In this document: positions 1-10,575 of the stretch, piece by piece
Position numbering within the stretch: position 1 is the stretch's first letter
Layout of the letters: the number at the start of each line of letters is the position of its first letter
DNA from: Pegea sp. RAD2-039
Lineage: Eukaryota; Chordata; Thaliacea; Salpida; Salpidae
Direction of reading: 5' to 3'
NCBI GenBank assembly: GCA_034620365.1
Contig: JAQGEQ010000071.1
Coordinates: 2,666,001 to 2,730,000 of the forward strand
Length of the DNA stretch: 64,000 nt
Translations under genes and position numbers: made by a program
Notes under the pieces: generated by a model
Told to the model about the DNA's origin: nothing
The model's database searches: none
The model's input: only the letters and a program-made list of their open reading frames with translations

Positions 1-59
1 ACACATTTATTTTTCCAAAATCTTTGCAAAATCAATCAACCTTTTTTATTTTATTATAA

Positions 60-655
60 AGACCTTTAATTTTTTATCAATCTCTTCAAATTGTATGTAC
101 TTCCAATTTTTGGATACACTGTCAGTACATGGATGCCATATCAAGTTGGTGATATCAAAAGAATCGAATCTGTTCATGCAACATTTACGAGATTGGTATG
201 CAGGAAACTTAATATTAAATACGATAGTTATAAACATCGTCTTAGCTTATTAAATTAAGATTCTTCGGAAATTCGACGGATTAAATGCGATTCAATTCTT
301 ATTTTTAAAATTATTCACAATTTAGTTGACCTTAAATTCGATTATTTCTTTTCCATTAGTCCTTCCCTCAAGTTGTATCAACTCAGACGATACCCATTAC
401 ACCTTAATAAGCCCAAATCACCTAGTACGTTAATCAGAGCGAATTTTTCCTCATACCGTACAATTGGTACTTGGAACTAGCTGCCATCAGACATTGTCAT
501 GTCAGAATCACTCGCGTTGTTAAAGCAGAAGTTGAAGAATCACTGCCATTTCTAAACTGTGATTTTCCCCTTTTTTATATTATTAACATTATATATATAT
601 ATATAGCACCATCCTTCGTATTTATTGAAATAAGTAAATATATTTGGATATGTGT
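60..655 (+). mobile_element. Decayed non-LTR retrotransposon 3' end (family A, copy 1; CR1/Jockey-like RT C-terminus)
   Basis: Reading the plus strand with stops and frame changes gives the C-terminal tail of a CR1/Jockey-type reverse transcriptase. Visible blocks are YTVSTWMPY...DIKRIESVHATFTR (about 110-205), YDSYKHRLSLL (about 220-255), EIRRIKCDSILIFKIIH (about 267-318) and [10 protein letters not shown] followed by LPSDI (about 445-495). These match the 'LEY.sPVW.P...iE.vQ..FTR...Y..RL..L...RR..D...FKI...WN.LP' signature of that RT clade. There are in-frame stops, including one at 'TWN*LP', so it is dead. The segment ends in a (TA)n run and a tail, tatttattgaaataa, shared with copies near 35.2 and 46.8 kb. 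The catalytic core lies outside the window or is lost. Confidence 0.8.
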
Positions 656-659
656 AGCT

Positions 660-2390
660 CATTTGTTGATTATATTGAGTGAGTGTACGTTAAAAAAACG
701 TTTTAGTTTTTAGGACTATTATCATTAAATTTTGACAGAAACTCGAATTTATGAAATTATAACTATCTGGATTTAGAATGATTCTCAATTAACTTTGTCT
801 AATTATGTATAATAATATTTATTTAAGAAACTTTCAAATAGTTTTTATACTTTTTAAGCAACAGGTTAACTAAATATTTTATTAATTTTTTGTACCAAGT
901 TGGTTATTAAGTCTTAACGATTTTTATTGATTCAATTAATTTATTCAACATATAGCTATAAGTGACAAATTATACAGCACTTTGACAAAAAACAGACAAC
1001 ATGAGAGAAAAGATAACAATAAGGCTCAAAAGATTCTGTAACATTCTTAACCAAAAACTCATCAGTAATATTAGCAGAATTGATTCTAATAGGGAAATGA
1101 AAATAAGCTTTTTTGATAATCCTTATACACAATGTTTAATAAACTAAAACTTTATTTACTTCCAAGTTTTATCTAATAACAGATTAATTTGTATTATACA
1201 ATTTTCAAAATCATATTTGCTGAAGATAGAATATCTATGACGTTGGTAAAAGATTGTTAAATGTTAAATATTAAGATACTTAGACTTTTTCAGGAAAATC
1301 ATTATTTATATTAATATGAAAATTACTGATACTTTTTTTTTAAATCCTAATAAACTTTCTCATACAAAATTTTGTTTAAATGATAAGTTTTTTAAAATTA
1401 CTTCAAACTTTTTTGACAGTTTGTAAGAAATATTTTGTAACAATCATTTATTAAACAAACTTATTTTAAAATTCAAAAAGTTGAATAGAATGTTTGCTAG
1501 CCTAAAATTATATAGTATACATTTATCTTTTACCTGAAAAGGAACATCAAGAAAATTTTCACAAACATTACCTGTGGTAACATTTTAAAATATATTTCAA
1601 AGCAATCTTTTTTAAATTAAATTTTTTTATGAATAAGAAGCACAGAGAATAAGAGCAATAGATTAAGCAAAAAGTTGTTATCTAGCTGATAATTTAGAAA
1701 GTCACAAATTTCATATTTGTTTAAGATGAGAGTGTATCATTCATAATTTTCCAATATTAAGTTAATAGAAATTTAGAATTAATTTCAGTGATTTAGAAAT
1801 TCAAATAGCTTTGAAATTGACAAAATATTTCTTTCAATATAACAAATTCTTTTGAAGTTTATTTTAGCAATTAACTAATTTTGGTAACTGGTAATTAATA
1901 AAATAAACCAACTAATAGACAACCAAAAAGAAGAGTATCCAGTAATTTTAGTTTGAAATCAAAACTTTTAAGCAGAAAGAATTATGTTATATGCCAAGCT
2001 GACAGTTCTGAAAAAATCATTCTACAAAGTAGATACATACACAGCAATTTTGATAAAATAATATTTTTCTATATAAGCATGCAAAAGAAAAACACAGAAA
2101 GTTTATTAGCTAAGTAAATACTACTACAAAATTATTCAATTTGAATAAGGTTACATTCTATTTAACAAGGCTTATAAGTACTAAAATAACAATGTTTGTG
2201 TCTTTTTACTGTTTCTGGTGTTTTTTCATTGTTTATGGTTTAATGGATTAATTAAAGAAACATCAACTCACTGGCTATCTCTTGAGGTGTTTGCTTAGAT
2301 AGTATCATTTCAAATGCTATATGACAAAAGTGCCTTCTGTTTAAGTTCATTCCTTTTGGTACATCTTTAACTTCTGCTGAGTTTTCGAAT
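660..2390. other. Intergenic A+T-rich DNA, no gene seen
   Basis: Low-complexity A/T-rich sequence with short homopolymer runs. I see no coding exon, RNA gene or structured repeat. Any promoter for POLD2 would have to lie here or, more likely, nearer 5.6-5.8 kb. Confidence 0.5.
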
Positions 2391-2394
2391 TAAT

Positions 2395-3895
2395 AGTTTC
2401 ACAGAAAATTCTGACTCAACAACAACGATTTGCTCTCTAGTTATCAGTTTGGATTAATTCTTCAAAGATCCTCCAGTGATCAGCTGTCGTCCTCTTTTCA
2501 CCAGTGGCTATGTTTCTCAGCAAATGATTTAAGAACCTATATCACCTATACAGACGTTTGCAAAGCCCTTGACTCTATTTCACATTCGGTATTAGTAAAA
2601 ACTCTCAAACAGTTTAACTTTAACCCCAGTCTTATCTCTTACATTAAGCAATTCATTAAATATAGACAACAACAAGCCTTAATTAATAACACTCCTTCAA
2701 TCTTTCCTGAGCTTTTAGTAGTGCTCTTTTAAGCAACATTATCCGTCCCCTTCTTTCCAATATTTATATCAATTACATTACATACAGTTCTAAATCAATA
2801 AATAACTCTAGAAATTTACTGTTTTTGCCGACGATGCCAAACTCTTTGATACTAAATCAGTTGCTTTTTAATCTCTTTTTGATTTCATTAGACCGTGGTT
2901 TCAATCTAGATAACTCAAGTTTGTCATCGACAAATGTTTTCACCTGTCAATAGATAAACCTTTGAGCCATAATTCAACATCAACTGACTTTTATTCAGAC
3001 AATAGTAACATTTTTAAGTGTCAGGTCATTAAAGACCTGGAAATCTTCCTCTATCCAGACTTAAAATGGACTTGTCACATGAACTATTTGTTTAGAGTTG
3101 GCTCATTAAGTTCGCAAAGAATTTTGAAATCGTCTAGAGCAAGAAATATTTGGACATTATGAAAGCTTTTTACGGCATACATCCATCCCAAGTTAGAGTT
3201 TAACTCTTACACTTAAGGAGCCCTCAATAAAAAGATAATCAAAAGATATCAAAAAGCTTGAATCCGCCCGAAAATCATTCACTAGGAAAGCTCTCTTTAG
3301 ATGTGGCATACACTATTCATCATACAGATACCGTCTTTATAAGCTCAATATTAAATCTTTACAATATCGGTGTATTTCTTCTGACCATGTACTTCTATTT
3401 AAAGTTATTAATGGTTTTCGATGTCTTAACTTCAAAAAATACTTTAAATATTGCTATTTCCTTTGCTTCCTCAAAGGGCCTTGAACTAGAATTAAACCGC
3501 TCAACAGCTTTAAAAACACCCAGTGAAATAAGAGCTTCTTTAATAGGATGACCAAGATTTGTAACTCTCTTTCTGATTTTATCACTACATCAAGTATATC
3601 GCATCTTTTCAAATTTTGTTGAAAAATAAGGTTTACATAGTTTCCTTAACAAGTGATATAAAACACTGCCAGTTTTCTCACTTTCTTTTCCTACTTTTTA
3701 ATATTATATCGTTGATTCATAACTTACGTTATACATATGCCTCAACAATGTTTCCATTCTTTCTATATTAACTTTGAATTGTGACCTTTCGATTATCTCT
3801 TTGATCACGACATGTGATTTTTATTCTTTATTATTTTATTATTAGCTGTTGAGTTTGTAACTCACGGCCATGCGTTGAATAAAATAAACAAAAGT
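2395..3895 (+). mobile_element. Decayed non-LTR retrotransposon (family B, copy 1) with reverse-transcriptase core
   Basis: Plus-strand translation in shifting frames gives a CR1/Jockey-like reverse transcriptase. YQFGLILQRSSSDQL (about 2440-2485) matches the 'QyGFr..rSt.D' motif and YTDVCKALDSISHSVL (about 2550-2595) matches 'D..KAFDsv.H..L'. FADDAKLF (about 2825-2848) is the catalytic Y/F-A-D-D box and VIKDLEIFLYPDLKW (about 3025-3070) matches 'vkdLGv..d..L'. A 'Y..RL..L...SLQYRC' block follows near 3310-3370. At least four frameshifts or stops break the frame, so it is inactive. The 3' end is marked by cggccatgcgttgaataaaataaac (about 3866-3890), a tail shared with a truncated copy near 36.4 kb. 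The 5' end and endonuclease domain are missing. Confidence 0.82.
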
Positions 3896-5224
3896 TTATA
3901 ATAAACCTATACAAGAATTTTTATGAAATTTGTTTTAAATTTATTTGATCTATTTAGAGTTAGTAAACTATCTTTTAATTTGACTAGTAAAATTATATTA
4001 GTTTATGCTTACTTTTCTGAAAAGTCTTTTACTTTTTCTACAGTTTCAACTTTTTCCCTCCAATTTTAGCTATAAAAAGTTTAGTTTTTAGGCTAAAATT
4101 TTGTTTAAAAAATAAATATTTTCAACCATTATGGACTTAATTAATAAATAAATCAATCAATCTATATATATTTAACATTAAAAACAATTATCTGTTGCAA
4201 GTTCTATAATTTCTTAAAGAATTGCAGTAAGTATAACTGATATATTCTAACATCAGTATGCCAAATATAAGAATCAACCCTTTTTCTATGTGTCTTTTTT
4301 GCTTAATTTCATTTAAATTTAAGTAACTATACCATGAATTAAATTGCTACTATAAATACCAAAATAATTCTTTTCTGAATTATATTTATTAGTATGATCT
4401 ATCTAATGAGTTAATTATGTTCAGATTTTTCGGCTAAAAACTCCTGGTGTTAATTTTCAATTTGGATAATTTTTAGTTCTTCGCGCCAAAATATAATTTA
4501 GACAAATTTGTTTTTATGGTAGTAGTGGTGTATAAAATTTGCTTTATTAATAAAGTGTTTGTTTTTATTTATTTCTAATTTTATGTAATCTGTAATTATG
4601 TATTAATAATATTATTAATTATTTTTAATTGAAAATTTATTATTTTTATTATATATTATATTATTTATGCTTTTTTCTAGCTTATATTTCATGACTAACA
4701 ATGATTATGTAGATTTTAACATTTGACTGTTATAACTTTGATTAAAACATGCTTCATTTTCAAAAATTGTACTAATATACTTTGTTGATTTTAAACAAAT
4801 GTTTTTGAATTCAATTTAATCTTTTAATAGCTTTGATGGTTAGTTAAAGAAATTGTGCAGAGTTGAAGGAAAATTATATTTTGATCATTACTTAAAGATA
4901 ATAAAATAAGATTTCAATTTATTAATTTCTAAGACAACTACCTTTTGTATTGCTAGCTTTTATTTATATTTCAGTTTTTCATAAAATTTGATTTATATAT
5001 TTCATTAAATTGCTTTAATAAATTATAGTTATATTTATGTATCTATATATTTATTATCTATATCTATCTTAAATAGATAAATATTTAAAATATTCTGACA
5101 AATCGTTAATTCATCCCTGCCAGGTTTGTTGAAAAATTATTAAGAAATTTGATGTAAAATGTTTTTCTTAGTCTTTTAATATTTTGTTTAATATAAGTAA
5201 ACTCAAATCATTTCAAAAATCATT
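3896..5224. other. Intergenic A+T-rich DNA, no gene seen
   Basis: Very A+T-rich sequence, with a stretch of almost pure A/T near 4560-4670 and short tatc/tata runs near 5040-5080. I see no exon-like segment. Confidence 0.5.
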
Positions 5225-5580
5225 TAATATAAAAGTTTTTTTTAGATATGGAATACCATTTTCTCATACAAAAAGCATCTTTATAAATGTAGAATTGAAC
5301 CCTTGTAATATTGAACCCCTTTATCCAACCTTATACTATTGTTTAGAATTATAAATGGTTTCTCTCATCTTAACTTTAATAATTTTTTTAAAGATTAAAT
5401 CTTTTATATGTCCTCAAAGGCTTGTTCTTCAAAATTAGTCCATTCAATAACTTTAATAATACCCATTGGACTAATTGATTTTTCAAAAAGGCGACTATAT
5501 TTTATAATCTTTTTTCTGAATCCATGAGCAAAGTCTATTTTCTCATTTAGAATTATGCTAACGGAGTATTATTTAATTAA
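5225..5580 (+). mobile_element. Decayed retrotransposon fragment (family B, copy 2)
   Basis: Sequence here parallels 3296-3600 of family B copy 1. Shared elements are a 'rYGIPFSHT.SIFI' start, a 'ttgtttagaattataaatgg' segment opposite 'ttatttaaagttattaatgg', the 'tcctcaaaggcttg...attcaataactttaa.aacaccca' block, and a 'ttttataatctttttctgaat' end. It is a 5'-truncated, heavily mutated copy of the RT C-terminus. It lies less than 300 bp upstream of POLD2 in the same orientation. Confidence 0.6.
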
Positions 5581-5825
5581 TTTTATTAATAATTGATATG
5601 CAATGTTGTCAGTTTCTTTATTTTTTATATTTATTTTGTAATTTTAATCCATACATTATAATTACTTATGCTTTAATGTAGTTGTTATTATATCTGAGTT
5701 TGATTAGATTAATTAATATTATCACATTTATTATGTTGAACGTTGGTACTTGTACTTGAAGTTTGTTATTTGTAGACTAATTTAAATAAATAAAGTAAAT
5801 AGAATATTAAATATATAAAATTATA

Positions 5826-5839
5826 ATTTTATTTTTAAG
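5826..5839 (+). promoter_or_regulatory. 3' splice-acceptor-like tract upstream of POLD2
   Basis: The tract 'attttatttttaag' ends in AG 28 nt before the POLD2 ATG. A comparable acceptor sits 13-31 nt upstream of TAF5, archease and ATAD1. It could receive a trans-spliced leader or close a 5'-UTR cis intron. No upstream donor is obvious. Confidence 0.4.
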
Positions 5840-5867
5840 GTAGAGTAGTAGACAATTGTTAATCAGC

Positions 5868-7217
5868 ATGACTTCAGAAGAAGAACTGAGTATTCAAAGA
5901 TCTGTTTGTTTAAATGAAAACTTTTCAGAAAGATTTACAAACATAAAGGAAAAGGTGAAGAAACAGTTTTCTCACATATATACAGCTAGAAGTAAAGTTT
6001 TGTCTGTTAGAGTTAAAGAAACTGCAATGAAAAAATGGAATATAAATGAAGATATGATCCTAAAGTTATCAGAAATAACTCCAGGTAAAAAATGTTGCCT
6101 TATAGGTACACTTTTCAAACAGATGGAACTACAACCCAATATATTAAAAGAAGTAAATGCTGAATTTAAATTTGATCTTCATGAAACTGAAATCACTAAT
6201 TTTATTGGTGATAATGATCAATTAATTCTAGAAGATTCCTGTCAAAGAATTACTCTTGTAGGAAACATTGATTCAAACCTTCTTTATACTGGTGTAGTTA
6301 TTGCTGTTCTTGGTGAAGAAGGAACAGAAGCTGGGAAATTTGTTGTGGATAAATTTACTTATGCTGATCTTCCATCACAAATAGAAATGAAAGTCAAATG
6401 TGAAACTGATCAGTATTTGATGTTTATTTCTGGTTTGAGCATTGGCAAGGAAAATGAAAATCCATTAGCTATTCAATTGCTGTTAGATTTTATAAATGCA
6501 TATGTAGGTGGTAAATATGAGCAAGATTTAGCATCACAATTAGTTCATGTAATTGTTTGTGGCAACTCAATTTCTCCAGATGCTCTTGATAAGTCATCAC
6601 AATCCCAGGCAAGATATCTTACACATAAAAGTGAAGCAAAATCAGTTTCTGCTATGAATGATTTTGACTTTTTTATGTCTCAGATATTACCTTTAATTAG
6701 TGTTGATATAATGCCAGGTGAATTTGATTTATCTAGTCATATTTTGCCTCAGAAACCGTTACATCCTTGTCTATTTCCAAGTTCTAGGAAGTATCTGGGA
6801 ACAACTTTAAAACTTGTAAGCAATCCCTATCAATGTAAAGTGAATGGTGTTAACATACTTGGTACATCTGGTCAGAACATTAACAACATGGCGAGTTATT
6901 CAAAGCATTCTGCTAATATAGATATACTTTTTGATACTTTACGTTGTCAACATATTAGCCCAACTGCTCCTGATACCTTAGGATGCTTTCCATTTATTGA
7001 AAAAGATCCTTTTATAATTGATCAATGTCCTCATATTTATTATTGTGGAAATCAGGAAAAGCTAGCCTATAAAACAGTTGAAGGTGCGGATGGTCAGGAT
7101 ATTTTGTTGTTATGTGTTCCTGACTTTAGTAAGACATCATCTGTAGTGATGGTAAATTTGAGAAATTATCAGATAAAAGAGATAACATTTAACTGTGGTT
7201 TAGAAATGGACAAATAG
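5868..7217 (+). CDS. POLD2: DNA polymerase delta subunit 2 (p50/B-subunit)
   Basis: Regulatory B-subunit of the replicative polymerase delta holoenzyme. It bridges the catalytic POLD1 C-terminal domain and POLD3 in the nucleus. A single uninterrupted exon encodes 449 residues from the first ATG (the family is about 450-470). An N-terminal segment like 'FSHIYTARSKVL' and the OB-fold part GTLFKQMELQPNILKEV are followed by 'LVLEDe.qRI.L.G'-like LILEDSCQRITLVGNI. The calcineurin-like phosphoesterase fold carries the family hallmarks VDIMPGEFD, LPQKPLHPCLFP, NPYQCKVNGVNILGTSGQN, ISPTAPDTLGCFPF and CPHIYYCGN. POLA2 was excluded because these blocks are POLD2-specific. Catalytic phosphoesterase residues are naturally lost in this family. 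TAF5 starts 171 bp downstream on the same strand. The complete lack of introns is unusual for an animal POLD2. Confidence 0.96.
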   Translation: MTSEEELSIQRSVCLNENFSERFTNIKEKVKKQFSHIYTARSKVLSVRVKETAMKKWNINEDMILKLSEITPGKKCCLIGTLFKQMELQPNILKEVNAEFKFDLHETEITNFIGDNDQLILEDSCQRITLVGNIDSNLLYTGVVIAVLGEEGTEAGKFVVDKFTYADLPSQIEMKVKCETDQYLMFISGLSIGKENENPLAIQLLLDFINAYVGGKYEQDLASQLVHVIVCGNSISPDALDKSSQSQARYLTHKSEAKSVSAMNDFDFFMSQILPLISVDIMPGEFDLSSHILPQKPLHPCLFPSSRKYLGTTLKLVSNPYQCKVNGVNILGTSGQNINNMASYSKHSANIDILFDTLRCQHISPTAPDTLGCFPFIEKDPFIIDQCPHIYYCGNQEKLAYKTVEGADGQDILLLCVPDFSKTSSVVMVNLRNYQIKEITFNCGLEMDK

Positions 7218-7338
7218 TAAAGACCGTTTTTTGGAAATGGTGTAAAAATTGCCGAAACTTGTTAGTTAATAATGATAAGTCATTTTTTTAGATTTTTTTT
7301 GAAACTAGTTTATAAATACACAACTTTTTTTTTCAAGG

Positions 7339-7357
7339 TTTTTCACAATTTTTGTAG
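7339..7357 (+). promoter_or_regulatory. 3' splice-acceptor-like tract upstream of TAF5
   Basis: The polypyrimidine-like run 'tttttcacaatttttgtag' ends 31 nt before the TAF5 ATG and 140 nt after the POLD2 stop. A second ttttcaag lies just upstream. With POLD2 so close and no clear AATAAA between the genes, this fits a trans-splice site inside a polycistronic unit. A short 5'-UTR intron is the alternative. Confidence 0.4.
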
Positions 7358-7388
7358 TAATAAAAATAGAGTTTATATAGTCAGAAAA

Positions 7389-10300
7389 ATGAATAACAAT
7401 CCACCTGAAATGGAAATTGAAACTAGTATAGTAGATATGAATAGTCCCATAAAATCAGAACCCATAGTTAATAGGAGTTTACCAACTTCGACGACAGTTT
7501 TACAAAAACCTTTTAATAGTGAACATACAGCCATCAAAGAAAATGTTGCTGAAAATAAAGAAGCAGTGGCAAATATAGACAAGAAAACGTTACAAGCTGT
7601 CATGCACTTCTTAAAGAAAAATAATTTAAGTTCAACAATCCAAACATTATCAAAAGAAACTAATTTTCAACCAGGTAGAAAATATTTGATGTTTTTCTAT
7701 CAATTTTCAAAACTCGAAAATTCTTTTATTTCTTTAGATTCATCAACCCAAAAGTCAGATTCACATCATATGAGCAGCGCTGAAGTAAACAGCTTACTAT
7801 CATCATATAGTAATGAAGCAGACCCTTGTAGCTACGAAGACAATTACAGGTTCGTTTCATCAACCCAAAGATTATGTGAACATCTTATTTGTAAATCTTA
7901 GGATGCTTCAGAGGTTTGTAGATGGCAGTCTTGATGTTCACAAATGGGAACTGGCTCAGTTATTGTATCCTGTTTTTGTACATATGTATCTTGAACTTGT
8001 TTATAACCACCACAAAGTCAAATCATCATCATTCTTTAAAAAGTTTCGGTTAGTTAGACGAGCTGTGATATATTTTAGTTTAATGTTTCCTTTTTTCAGA
8101 CATGAGCTTGAAAGTTTTCATGAAGTTGATTTACTCAAACTTTCAGCAGTTAGTTCGAAATTTGAAATGGAAGGAAATTGTTTTGTGTTTGAATTAAGAT
8201 CAAATAAATATGTTGTGAGATTATCGGCAGATTCAAATGCAATGTTGAAGCAACAGCTTCAGGTAATTTCAATATCTTAAATTAGTTGATTATTTCAACT
8301 TGTTCATTTAAAATCAGGATAAAAACATGCCTCTTGTACAAAACGTCATTCAGAGGTATCTATCATTAGACACATTTGAAGGAAGACCTCGTACCAAAGC
8401 TCAAATCGAAGCTGTAGCTGGTGCTTTATGTGGAGAAGCTCGAAACGATGAAAATAAAACTAAAGTAAGACTTCTTGCGTGAAGCCAAACTGAAATAAAA
8501 CCATTTTTGGATTTTTTCAGGTTTTTTTTGGACTTTTCAAAGAACCAGATATCGATATACCATTAGATGAAGATGATGATATTGGAAATGAAAACGAATC
8601 AGAAGTAGGAACTAAAGCTCCTAGTAAAAAGAAGAAGAAAAAAGAATTTCTTTCCAAGAAGACTAAAACAGATCCAAATGCACCTCTGTTTAGTAGAATC
8701 CCTCTTCCTGAACCCAAAGTAAAATCTTGCTCCTTACAAACTCCAGCTTTCATTCCAATCTTCTTTAGGATGCTGATAAAGCGGAACAAATGGCCGCTGC
8801 TAAAGAAAGCTTACGTCGAGTACGCCTTGGTGGTAGTACCGCACCTTCAGTACTTTGTTACACTATTCACAACGCGTTTGGTGACGTCACGTGCGTTGAT
8901 GTATGTGACGATTCGTCGCTACTAGCAGCTGGTGGGTTGTCATGGTAACAACATATTTTATCGTGACGCTTTTTTGTCATCAGGATTTCGTGACTCACAC
9001 ATCAGAGTTTGGACTTTAACTCCACGGCCCTTGAAGTGCGTAAAGCCGGCTGCAGAATTACTTCTTCTCGATAAAGAAAGTGATAAAATATTGGAAAATA
9101 TGATGGATGAAAGTAGCTCATCTGAGTTTAAGTTTGTGATGTTTGTATCGCGCGCTTCATGACGTCACAAACTTCGATTTGTAGGAAGCTGTTGGGACAT
9201 TCTGGGATCGTATATTCGGTCAGTTTTTCGCCCTGTCGGACCATGTTAGTGTCCAGTTCAGAAGATGGGACAGTTCGTTTGTGGAGTCTACTGACTTGGA
9301 CCAATCTAATGATTTACAAAGGTCACTTATGGCCAGTGTGGGGCGTTTCTTTCTCACCAATTGGACATTACATCATTTCTTGTGGTCAAGATCGTCTAGC
9401 TAGGCTTTGGGTTACAGACCACTATCAGCCAGTGAGGATATTTGCAGGTAGATGGTCGCTAAAAAGTTGGGGACCATTTTTGACCACTGATCAAATCTTT
9501 CAGGTCATTTGTCGGATGTTGATTGTGTTGCTTTTCATCATAATTGTAACTACATAGCAACTGGTTCAAGCGATCGCGTTGTTAGGGTGTGGGACGTTCT
9601 AACTGGAAATTCTGTTCGAGTATTTACTGGTCATAAGGTGATTGTTTGACATCAGACCCCTTATTGTCATAAATCAACTCAAAAAGTTGAAAATCTTTCA
9701 CGATTTGTGTTTATAAACGAGGAGTTGAAACCGTGAAAAGTTCAATTGATTATTAGAAGTATTAAATCAGCCATCATAGATAAACTTGATCATATCTCAG
9801 AAAAGTGATTCAAACTTCAACTGTTTTCTTGTATTTAATCAACTAAGTTTGAAATTTAATCAGTTTTTTATCTTCCTGACCCTTTTATATTGATACTTCA
9901 AATTATTTTTTTATCAAAATTAAGTCACTTAGATGTAAATCTTCTATCAAATAAAACTTCAAATTTTATTATCAAAAAGTTCGTTTTTTTTCTACTTTCA
10001 AATTTGTTGTAGATCAAAACTACATCATCACCTAACTCTATTATATTTCAGAAACCAGTCCTATGTCTGGCCTGGTCTCCTGATGGTAGATATCTAGCCT
10101 CAGGTGGTTCTGATGGTCAGGTTTTAGTTTGGGACATTCAATCGAAATCAATGGTCGCGCGTTTCAACAAACACATTGGCTCAGTTTTCACCATTTGTTT
10201 CAGTCGTGACGGAGAAGTTCTCGCGTCAGGTGAGCGAAACGCGATGATGACGTCATCATCGAAAACATCATGATGTATTGCAGGCGGCTGTGACGACTCA

Positions 10301-10495
10301 GTAAAAGTGTGGAACTTTCAGCAAGCAATTTGGGATGTAGATGCGAACGCAGTTGGTATCCATCGTAACCACGCAACAATCAGCGATAGAAACTATCTAG
10401 TATCTAATCTACCAACAAAATCATCGTCTGTCTCACATCTTCACTTTACTCGTCGCAACCTTCTTATCGCAGTCTGTCTTTTCGAAAACTCGTAA
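7389..10495 (+). CDS. TAF5: TFIID subunit 5 (TAF5), LisH + TAF5-NTD2 + WD40 protein
   Basis: Scaffold subunit of TFIID for RNA polymerase II initiation. Twelve exons join in frame to 716 residues (human 800, fly about 700): 7389-7674, 7738-7849, 7902-8048, 8100-8262, 8318-8464, 8521-8718, 8769-8931, 8984-9131, 9185-9447, 9504-9637, 10052-10229, 10284-10495. All introns are GT-AG; ten are only 50-63 bp and one is 414 bp. The protein begins with a LisH-like helix pair ([18 protein letters not shown]). The NTD2 dimer domain follows ([31 protein letters not shown]), then an acidic/lysine-rich linker with a K-rich run. The C-terminal six-blade-like WD40 propeller includes [75 protein letters not shown] and the diagnostic LHFTRRNLL near the end. 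It lies head to tail with POLD2 and converges on archease, with 80 bp between the stop codons. Confidence 0.96.
9638..10051 (+). other. Only long intron of TAF5 (414 bp)
   Basis: It runs from AAG|gtgatt to atatttcag|AAACC within the WD40 region and is eight times longer than the other ten introns. It contains short inverted tracts around 'caactcaaaaagttgaaa'/'gagttgaaaccgtgaaaagttc', but no coding potential or named element is visible. Confidence 0.8.
10242..10261. repeat. 20-bp perfect palindrome with CRE core inside a TAF5 mini-intron
   Basis: CGATGATGACGTCATCATCG reads identically on both strands and is centred on TGACGTCA. It fills more than a third of the 54-bp intron 10230-10283. It could be a CREB/ATF site or form a hairpin that shortens the donor-to-acceptor distance. 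Both roles are inferred. Confidence 0.8.
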
Positions 10496-10497
10496 AT

Positions 10498-10503
10498 TTT
10501 ATT
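10498..10503 (-). terminator. Poly(A) signal for archease (overlaps TAF5 end)
   Basis: TTTATT on the plus strand reads AATAAA on the minus strand, 72 nt downstream of the archease stop codon and 3 nt beyond the TAF5 stop. Cleavage 10-30 nt farther on would put the archease 3' end inside the last TAF5 codons. Confidence 0.5.
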
Positions 10504-10537
10504 GATCAGTGTTGTTACGCAAGAAAATCGTTTTTTA

Positions 10538-10548
10538 AATAAAATAAA
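10538..10548 (+). terminator. Poly(A) signal(s) for TAF5
   Basis: Two overlapping AATAAA hexamers lie about 43 nt after the TAF5 stop codon, followed by an A-rich run. They sit between the two convergent genes, so the TAF5 and archease 3' UTRs probably overlap. Confidence 0.6.
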
Positions 10549-10575
10549 AAAATATAAAAAGTTTGGAATGAAATA

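Noticed and set aside
46..237. Minus-strand ORF of 63 codons at the window start
   Set aside because: The plus strand encodes recognisable RT C-terminal motifs here, so this is a shadow.
5868..7217. Initial thought that this is POLA2 (polymerase alpha B-subunit)
   Set aside because: The MPGEFD, LPQQPLHPC-like and ISPTAPDTLGCFPF blocks and the 449-residue length are POLD2 features; POLA2 is longer and lacks them.
7373..7603. Minus-strand ORF of 76 codons
   Set aside because: It lies opposite the first TAF5 exon, which has clear homology. The minus-strand ORF at 8517-8789 is likewise opposite TAF5.
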